64,000 nt of DNA from Verrucomicrobiota bacterium. Its GTDB lineage: Bacteria; Verrucomicrobiota; Verrucomicrobiia; Limisphaerales; UBA1319. This document shows positions 27,601 through 36,000 of the stretch, piece after piece. Where the stretch lies: contig JAKLFB010000005.1 of assembly GCA_022711435.1 (NCBI GenBank), positions 1-64,000 of the forward strand, written 5' to 3'. Both the position numbers and the translations under genes were made by a program. Under the pieces are notes generated by a model that was not told the DNA's origin, did not search any database, and saw only the letters and a list, made by a program, of their open reading frames with translations. Each line of letters starts with the position of its first letter. The stretch's first letter is position 1.

Positions 27601-30005
27601 CTCCGGCAGGGGCGCGGTCCGCGGCCGATTATGATGCCCTCGATCAGCAGGTGTCCTTCACTGACGGCGAAGGCCGAACAACGGCCTTCGAGCACGATGC
27701 CATCGGGCGGCTGGCGAGAACGGTCACGCCCGACGGCGCCATCCTGCGCCAGTTCTATGATACCAGCGGCAGCCTCATCCGCCGCATCGACGGCAGCGGC
27801 CGCACATGGCGGTTCACTTACGGAGACATCAACGAGCTGAAGAGCGTCATCGATCCGCTGGGCCGCGCGGAGTCATTCCAGTACGATTCCATGAACCGGT
27901 TGGTCCGGCGAATCGACCGCGATGGCAACACATTCGACATCGCCCGGAACGCGGCGGGCTCGATCACGAATGTGACCGTCAACGGCGACAGCGCAACCGC
28001 CGTCTCCTTCGAGTATGACGGCTTGGGGAACATGACGCGGACCGCCTCGGCAGCGGGAACGACCCGGATTGCCTATGACCGACTGGGCCGGCGCACGTCC
28101 TACACGGACGCTCAGGGGCGGAGGATGACATTCACCTACACGCCCGCCAGCCGCCTGGACCGCACCGTGTATCCGGGGAACGTCTGGGTCGAGATTGACC
28201 GCAACGCAGCGGGCATGGCCACCGCGATTCGCGATTCGTTCGGGCACGCCACCGCGCTGCATCCGGATGCACTCGGACGCCGGGCCCGGATCGAGTTTCC
28301 TAACCAGACATGGACGGAAAACCGATGGGACGACAACGGCTGGCTGGCGATGGTATCGCATGGCCGCACGGGCGTCGCCGATCCTTTTTGGCAAACCGTC
28401 ATCACCCGCAACCAGGCAGGCGAGATCGTCCAGCGGGCAGGCCTGCCCAACACCACGCCTTGGCTGGGCCCTCAGAGCAAACGCATCACCCACGATGCCG
28501 CCGGCCAAATCCAGTCTGTCAACCGGGAAGGCGTGATCACGGTCCACACCAACGACGCGCGGGGGAATCTCGTTGCGAAGGTCTCGCCCAGCCAGACCGC
28601 CCTGCGCACTTTCGACGCATGGAATCGGCTGGTCCGCTCCGAGGATGGCACGAACGTCGTCGTCAACACCTACGACGCTCTGGGTTCGCGCGTGAGCCGC
28701 GTGCAGGATGGCCAAGAGAAACAATATCTTCGGGACGAGGCAGCCATTTACGCGGAATGCGACGCGTCGGGCGCGATCACCCGATACATGGTGGGGGGCA
28801 GCTCGTTGCTCTACAGCCTGACCCCGTCGGGAGAGGTTCGAGTCTACCACGGAGACGAGCGCGGCAGCGTCTCCGCGATCTCCGAGGGCGCCGGGGTGGT
28901 GGCGGCTTCGTACGCATATTCGAGTTACGGGGAGGAACTGGCATGGGCGGGCAGCCCGGCGCAGGCGCTGGCGATGCGGAGCGCGGCAGCTGCCAGCTCC
29001 GGTCCCGCCCCCAACGACTACAGGTTCCTCGGCATGAACGGCGCGGTGAGCGACGAAAGCGGACTGGTGAACACGTCGGGCAACGGGTTCTTCGACACCG
29101 CGGATGGCCGGTTCACGAGCCCTGCGGCCCTATCCTCCGGCGGCGATGAGAACCTCTATGAGCTCAATGGCGGCGATCCCGTCAATCTGGCCGGTCCTTA
29201 CGGGCCTGGGCCCAATCGGATGTCCGATCCGAATGCGCCGGTCATGCACGCGATTCCCGAGCCCACCGTCAATCCCCTGGCGCTGAGCGCCAGTGGCAAT
29301 GGATGGGCGGCGGCGGTTTGGAAGCATGACCGGTCCTTGGGCGATAATCTCGAGGGGCCTCGAGACAAGCACTCGAACAAAGGCCCGCTCCTCGCACAAA
29401 ACCCGCCGCCCACCAAGCGGCGCGTCGTGGTCCATGGCGAGAAGGGGCTCGAGGTTTTCGATGTGGCCTTCGATATCGTCCGCCAGGAGTCAGTGGCGCA
29501 ACACGGAAACAAGGACATCCGTGACTGTAATGCCACCTACGCGGACATGGACAAGGTGCTCACGAGCGATGACTACGACCTGCCGATCCCCGCCGATTAC
29601 GATTATATCGAAATCGGCATCGGCTCCGGCGAGGCGTACACGTTCGGGAACGGGATCACGACTTTCACCCCCAGCCACCGCGCCTTCGCCGTGGTCAAAA
29701 AAAATGCGACGGGCATCTACGGCCCCGAGGACATCGTGGCCGTTTACGATCCCATCGCGACAGGAACCCTCGGCATGCCGAGCACACAGGGCAAGTACCG
29801 GGATTTCGGAAGCGTATGGCACCAGAGCAAATACACCTACTCGGAGTGGGTGGACTGGAACTCCTATGTATGGGGGGAGAACATCGGGCGACTGGATCAG
29901 GGGGTTAACGCGTACTGGGGATCGACGGAAACCGCCAGCCCGCCTCCACCCTCGGGTTCGAGCGTCAACCGGACTCCCCTCATGATTCAGTCGGTCCAAA
30001 ACTGA
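24681..30005 (+). CDS. RHS/YD-repeat lipoprotein with unrecognised C-terminal domain
   Basis: A 1,774-residue exported RHS protein. The ATG at 24681 follows AGGGG by 9 bp; a lipobox LVAC at residues 66-69 after a basic stretch suggests lipidation and perhaps a later start (24756 or 24771). The order is: N-terminal beta region; invasin/Big_1-like domain at about 256-370 (PVVGQMVVFSILSGSAMLNP); DUF6531-like entry at about 393-466 (LGPGWSHSYDLFLRE); many YD repeats at about 540-1340 (YEYDSAGRMTLCRWPNG and similar), which form a hollow shell; and the RHS core at about 1386-1506 (YHGDERGSVSAISE, FFDTADGRFTSPAALSSGGD). After the core about 270 residues have no recognised domain. In RHS proteins this position carries the variable, often toxic, payload. 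The stop overlaps the region of the next gene (TGATG). Confidence 0.85.
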   Translation: MADLVIRALRAFLLAAAVRFGYAHSMDPRRMRWRHGPVCFRNRLSLDRRRRRWSGLCGVGLCLQALVACALGPPPATQNAIWWQRIWGTVETSPKIVEDGQLLDVKAVLYNGGVGEPQWMCTEWGWIASGTSEVSIEIPKDFEVIEYTTSAPGQTKVTVSRSAITWRAVPESPPSLGTITDTCSCSISYWGAGGNCKSREVYPENFFPKGTTFHAILRARGKGCSWQLLHATYGGNLGALGWSMAATDYYAVKGEVELCELGITLSTSSASLPEDGKSAKASLHDDWKSTLTATVFDIETRDPVVGQMVVFSILSGSAMLNPASGISDTNGLVETELHSAGWAGEVEIKAMIPAGRAATNSVTFTVAIPEPIAEESVFGEWQDIPYAFEPVHPAIGNFVFGKTLFELHSLVLPVAFRVTCNSKDADYWGPLGPGWSHSYDLFLRESGGRITVKWGDGHEEYFASNGGGEWRPVACQTLHRLAAATGGGWEVIAPQGIRHLFDTNGSLASIQDRTGNALQFTHETSAVSGRPRLAEVTDTAGRQVAFHYATNADRLIGISTPLRTGGDTISFAYGDNGDLAAITDARRNTLGFTYDSSHRILTHTDARGHIVVRNHYDDQNRVQWQENAEGGRGEITYALEPDGGMAVTIAPPSGHAAQHRYDAAFNITEVIDGNGGTASFGYSSSGLRLGQRNKTGQVSMQTRDERGNPNLIQDALGHRIEVDYGVQNLPDRIVNPEGGVATIARDGQGNWIQRTNPKGYSVAAERNAQGLITRLTNERGRSWIRTYNSQNLLASETDPYGRTTAYEYDSAGRMTLCRWPNGATEQMTWDEHGNLLARQNAIGQRTENIYDANDNLIQQTVKPAGSVRPEEWAVTTFVYDSQNRLERKVDAEGGATVYTYDADSNLRTVTDPDGGATTFEYDAANRLVRRVDPLGRADHFGRDANGNLIAFTNRLGKTWLYERDAKGRMRATVTPAGARSAADYDALDQQVSFTDGEGRTTAFEHDAIGRLARTVTPDGAILRQFYDTSGSLIRRIDGSGRTWRFTYGDINELKSVIDPLGRAESFQYDSMNRLVRRIDRDGNTFDIARNAAGSITNVTVNGDSATAVSFEYDGLGNMTRTASAAGTTRIAYDRLGRRTSYTDAQGRRMTFTYTPASRLDRTVYPGNVWVEIDRNAAGMATAIRDSFGHATALHPDALGRRARIEFPNQTWTENRWDDNGWLAMVSHGRTGVADPFWQTVITRNQAGEIVQRAGLPNTTPWLGPQSKRITHDAAGQIQSVNREGVITVHTNDARGNLVAKVSPSQTALRTFDAWNRLVRSEDGTNVVVNTYDALGSRVSRVQDGQEKQYLRDEAAIYAECDASGAITRYMVGGSSLLYSLTPSGEVRVYHGDERGSVSAISEGAGVVAASYAYSSYGEELAWAGSPAQALAMRSAAAASSGPAPNDYRFLGMNGAVSDESGLVNTSGNGFFDTADGRFTSPAALSSGGDENLYELNGGDPVNLAGPYGPGPNRMSDPNAPVMHAIPEPTVNPLALSASGNGWAAAVWKHDRSLGDNLEGPRDKHSNKGPLLAQNPPPTKRRVVVHGEKGLEVFDVAFDIVRQESVAQHGNKDIRDCNATYADMDKVLTSDDYDLPIPADYDYIEIGIGSGEAYTFGNGITTFTPSHRAFAVVKKNATGIYGPEDIVAVYDPIATGTLGMPSTQGKYRDFGSVWHQSKYTYSEWVDWNSYVWGENIGRLDQGVNAYWGSTETASPPPPSGSSVNRTPLMIQSVQN

Positions 30006-30076
30006 TGAAGCAGGCCGCGGAGCAGGCAGCTCCGATCGCAGACTCTCGATCCTTTCAACACGAATCCTTGGTTCCC

Positions 30077-33000
30077 ATGAACGAAATGGCAAGAGCGGTG
30101 GCAGGATGGTTGCTGGCGGCCGCGCTGCTGGCCGCCTGCGCCGGGAGCGCGTCCAGCCACGAGGCGGTGACCTACGCATACGACGCCAATGGGCGGTTGA
30201 TCCGCGAGGATTACGGGGGCCAGGACTGGGTCGATTACGCGTACGATGCCAATGCCAATCTGACGCAGGTGGTCGCCAGCCAATATGCGCTCACAATTGT
30301 CAAAGAGGGGAGCGGATCGGGCCGGGTCTATTCCGTCGATGGCCAGATCGATTGCGGGCCCACGTGCACCGGCTTTTACTCGGCGGGAGTGAATGTCGTG
30401 CTGCGGGCTGAGCCGGCGACCAACTCGGTGTTTGCGGGATGGTCCGGCAGCGGCTGCGAGGGAACCAACGATTGTGTGGTCCGGATCCAGCCGGGCACGA
30501 ATGTCACCGTCCGCGCGGTCTTCAAGCGGCTGTATACCTTGAAAATCAACCTGTCCGGCAACGGGACGGGCGTCGTCGCCAAAAGCGACGGATCTCTGGT
30601 TTGTTCGACCTCATGCCAGGCCCAGTTCGTGGATGGCACCGAGGTCACGCTGACCGCAACGCCCGATCCGGGCTATATGTTCATTAAGTATTACGGCTGG
30701 ATCAATACGCGCGAGCCCATCGCATCTCTCGTGATCGATGGCAATCGCGAGGTCACGGCCGTGTTTGGCACGCCCCATACGATCCGCGTCACGAAAACAG
30801 GAACGGGCACGGGATTGGTTCGAGGCAACTGGCACCATTGCGGCGACACATGCGAACGGGTCGTGGGCTATGGCGAGACAGTCTGGCTCCAAGCCGAACC
30901 GGCGGCCGGCTCGGTGTTTCGGGGTTGGTTGGGCGGCCCCTGCACCGGAACCGGCCAATGCGATATCGAAGTCAGCGAGGATGTCACGATCACAGCCGTC
31001 TTCGATGCCCAACACATCCTTCGTGTGACCAAAGACGGCGCGGGCGACGGAACCATTTCGAGCGCGGACGGCCTCATTCTTTGCGGGATTGACTGCCAGG
31101 AAACCTATTTCCAAGGGACTGAAGTCCAGCTGACTGCCACACCCGTTCCGGGCTCGGCATTCCGCGGCTGGGTGGGCAGCGGCTGCTCGGGGACCAACGA
31201 TTGCGTCACTCGAGTCATGTCGGCGCAGACGATCACTGCAGTGTTCGATTGGGAATCGTATCCCTTCCGCGTCCGCATCGAGGGCAACGGGGCGGGCCGG
31301 GTGGTCAGCGCCGACGGCCGGATCGATTGCAGCATCGAATGCGAGGTTCTTTATGTGCCGGGCGCCCCCATCGCGCTCACGGCGCATCCGCAGGAGGGCT
31401 CGGTCTTTCGCGGCTGGTTCGGGGGCGGCTGCGCTGGGGATGGCCCTTGCGGGCTGACGATCAACGGCCCGACCGAAGTGATCGCGCAATTCGATCGGCA
31501 GGGGGTGGATCTTTTTGTCGATGGATCGAAGGGCGACGACGCGAATCCAGGGGACTCATGGGACCAGGCCAAGCGCACCATCCAGGGCGCGCTCCTGGCC
31601 GCCGACGGTCTCCATGCCAACACGATCCATGTGAAAGAGGGAACGTATCGCGAGACCGTGGTGCTCCAACAACGGGTCACATTGCGCGGAGGGTATCCCG
31701 CCGCCAACCATGGCCGCGACCTCAGCGGCTGCGAATCCCGAATCCACCCCACCATCGTCGATGCCGCCAGCCTGGATTATGCCCTGATCATCGGATATGG
31801 AACCAACAATCTCAACAGCCTCTGGGGCAGCGGGCCGAACGACCTGTTCACCGTCGGCGACGCCGGCCGGATCTTCCATTTCAACGGGCTATGGAGCGCC
31901 ATGGCCAGCCCGACGACGCGGGTCCTGCGGGGTGTGTGGGGCGCGAGTTCCAACATGGTCTACGCGGTCGGAGACAGCGGCACGGTGCTGCAATACAATG
32001 GATCGGCGTGGAGCGCAATGCCCAGCCTGACCGCGGAGAACCTGTATGACGTGTGGGGGACTGGGCCGACCAACGTCTTCGCGGTGGGCAACAATGACAT
32101 GGTTTTGCACTATGACGGCACAGCGTGGAGCGTATGGGACATTACGACCGGGTACGGGGGCAATTTGCGTGGCGTTTGGGGCAGCAGCGATACCGATATC
32201 TATGTGGTCGGGGAGAACCTGGCCCGCTATCGCTACAACGGGTCGAGTTGGGGCGGAATGAACATCTCTTGGTGGGAGCCGCAGTCCTTCACGGACGTCT
32301 CGGGCACGGGACCGGAGGATGTGTACGCAGTGGGGAGGTTCATGAACCAGGCGTTTATCGCCCAGCGCGGCGCTGACGGCAAGTTTGTGCCCATGGCCCA
32401 TCCCGCGACCGGCGGCTGGATCCGTTCGGTCTGGTGCGGCCAGCCCGGACAGCCCATGGTCACGACGGAAAATGGATTCGTGCATCAATATGACGGCGCG
32501 GCGTGGCGCAGCACGCAGATGGGGACCAATCGGCTCACGTGCATATGGGGCTTGGGACCCGGCCAGGTCTACGCGCTCGAGAGCGGCCGGATTTCCCCTT
32601 GGATCTGGAATGGAGAGACGTGGCGCCGGCAGTTCGGCGGCGAGAACATCGCCATCGAAGGAATCACGCTGACAGGCGCCAAGAAAGCGCCGCTCTACTC
32701 CCACCTTCCCGTGAGGGGTTTCCGCTTCGCCAGGAACATCGTGACCGGAAACAAAGAAGGGGCATTGATGTTCCGCGATACAGCCTCGGATGTTCAGTTC
32801 GAAGACAACGTCTTTTACGGGAACGAGTGGAGCAGCGGGATTATCTTCCGTGCGCCAGCGGCGAGCGTGTCGATCCAGAACAACCTGCTCTACGAGCCCG
32901 GCGAGGACGGCGCTAACGAAGGAGGCTTCTTCTGGGACTCGACCGCCCGCACTGTCCGAGTCGAAGGCAACACGATCCACGGCGGGAACTTCGGCGGCGA

Positions 33001-36000
33001 CGTGGGGATCTTTTTCAACGGCGGAGTAGAGGAATTCGTCGTTGAGAGCAACTCGATTTACGATCTGCAATACGCGGGTCCCGCTGGGATTTCGTTCAGT
33101 GGCAACACGGCCCGTGGGGAGGTCAACCGGAACCAGGTCCACTCGGTCGGTTCGGGCTGGGGAGGAATTCTGGCTGGCGGCGCTATCGATGACGTTCGGA
33201 TCGTCGGAAATCGATTGCATCATATCCCGTATTGGGGCAGCGGGATTGTGTTCGACCGTGCGGTCAACAGCGCCACGATCGCCGACAATGAGCTGTGGGA
33301 GATCAGCGGCGGCGGCGGCGGAATCGTCTTCTGGGATCCGGTCACCTATAGCAGCGTCATGCGGAACCGGCTCGAGGGGCTCATGGGCGAGGAAGTCGGC
33401 ATCGTTTTCGACGACCTTTGTCAGGACACGTCGGTTTGCGACAACGAGCTGTCGAATTTCAGGGACGATCCAGCCGACAACACGCCGTTGGGTTGGGCCG
33501 GAATCCAGTTTTGGAGCGCAGCGACCAGGGTCGAGGTGGCGCGCAACCGTCTGAGCAATTTCTCCAGCCGCACGGACGAAGCAACATTGGCAGGCTACGA
33601 TTCAGGTCTTGGCATCATCACCTGGCACAACGTGGCGGATATGACCGTCGCGAGCAATCAGCTATGGCGCATCGAGGGTTTCCGGGGCGATGGGATTGGC
33701 TGCCTGGACTACCGGGATCGGGGGCGAGCGCTGACCAATGTTGTCCTTCGAGACAACCGGCTGGCAAATGTGGTATCGAGCCCGCTGCGGGGCGGCATCT
33801 TCAACGAACTCCCGGGACCCAATTGGCAGGCGGTCAACAACATCGTGGCCGGCAGCTCGGCGGGAATTCATGCGCTGGCTGGCTCGACGGGCGCCTTGAT
33901 CTCGAACAACACGCTCGATGCAAATGAGATCGGCCTGGGAGATGCCGGCGCGGCGAATCTGTTCCAGAACAACATCGCGGCGAACTCGAGCGAAGCTGGA
34001 TTCCGGATCGATTCGAGCGCATCCGGCACGGCGATCCTCCATAACGACCTGTTCGGAAACACGGTCGATTTCCTGGGGCCGCACACCCCCAGCCCGGATG
34101 ACGCGAACCTGTTCCTCGATCCGCAGTTCGTGGCGCCGGGCGCCGGCGACTTTCATCTGCAGTCCGGTTCGCCGTGCGTGGATGCGGGGCGAAGCACGCT
34201 GGCACCCGAGATCGATTGTGAAGGCCAAGGCCGGTATGACGATCCGGCTGCGGTCGATCGCGGATCGGGACTGGTCTCCTATTACGACATGGGCGCCCAC
34301 GAGTATCAGGAGGCAACGGGACCCGCGCGATATCGGCTGACGGTGATCAAGAGCGGGGATGGCGCTGGCGTGGTCTGGGATGCATCGATCGCCATCCATT
34401 GCGGAACGCAGTGCTCGATCCTGGTCACGGGACAGACGGTGGTAACCCTCGAGGCGGCTGCGGACCCGCACTCGATCTTCACGGGCTGGTCAGGCGACGG
34501 CTGCTCCGGCGGCGGACCGTGCTCGCTGGTGATCGATCGGGACATGAGTGTCACCGCCACATTCGTATCGAAGACGTCCTCGGCATGGGCGTCGCCCGGT
34601 CTTGATCCGGCATTCCACTATTCGATGGGCTACTTGGTGCACGACGGGCAAACCGTTGCGAACGAAGCCGCTCATGACGCCGCCGTGCAATCCGATGGCG
34701 GCATCGTGGTTGCGGGCGAGATCCAGGCCAACACAAACAGTTTGGATGCGGTTCTCTACCGGTTCAACCCCGAGGGCGCGATCGATACGACATTCGGGCA
34801 GAATGGGAGAGTGATCTTTGCCGGACCGCAATTGGGCAAGGATGTTTTCCATGCGGCGGCGATTCAGACCAACGGCCAGATCGTCGCCGTCGGGACCACG
34901 TATAACGGGACCAACCAGGATCTGTTGGTCATGCGGTTCGAGCCCAACGGCGCGATCGATACCGCATTCGGAACCGGCGGGATCACCACGTTCAACGGCG
35001 CTGGCAACCAGGCCGACGCGGCACACGATCTCGCCCTCCTCCCCGACGGCCGAATCGTCGTTGTCGGCGTGGGCAATATCCTCGGGAGCATTGGCCGGGA
35101 CGATCTCGTGGTGCTGCGATACACGAGTGCAGGCGTGTTGGACACAGCGTTCGGCCAGGGCGGGGTTGTATCCTACAATGGCGGCAATTACTCCTACGAT
35201 TCCGGCCAGGCGATCGCTCTGGATTGGCAGTGCCGAATCCTGGTGGCCGGTTACTCGGGATCCTATTCGGATCTGGATCTGGTGGTGCTTCGCTATAGCC
35301 CGCAAGGCGCGCTCGACACCGCCTTTGCCAGCCAAGGAGTCTTCCGCCACGGCGAGCGTTACCAGGACGACCGCGGATCGGGCATCGCCATTCAACCCAA
35401 TGGCCGGATTGTCGTCGCCGGCATGGGATACAATCCATCGACTTACGACAACGACATCCGAATCATCCGCCTCGCCATGAGCGGCGCAGTGGATGCCACG
35501 TTTGCCACGAATGGAACCCTGCTGGTGGATGGCGGCACCCGCGGCAACGACGAGGCCGCCGATGTGCGCGTGCTTTCCGATGGACGCATTCGGGTCGCGG
35601 GATGGGCCGATGCCGGGGCCGACGATAACGCGGTGGTTTTCGGGCTGACATCGGATGGCCGGCCGGACTCGTCGGTGGGCTGGAATGGCATGTTTGCGTG
35701 GGACGGCCCCGCCCGGCGCAACGATCGCGCCAGCGCGCTGGCGTTGTCGTCCGAGGGCCAGGTGCTGGTCGCCGGAACCACAACCGTCGCCCCCGACCGG
35801 ACGGAGATGTTGCTGATCAAGATGGCCAGCGATTTCCCGCAAACGCATCTCCTGACGCTGAACATTCAAGGAGCCAGTCCGGAAGCGGTCACAACCTATC
35901 CGCCTGGCGCGGATTGCGGCGACGGTTGCCGGCGCTACCCGGCTGGAACCACTGTCCTCCTGGTCGCCGATGCCGGATCAAGCGCCCGATTCATTGGATG

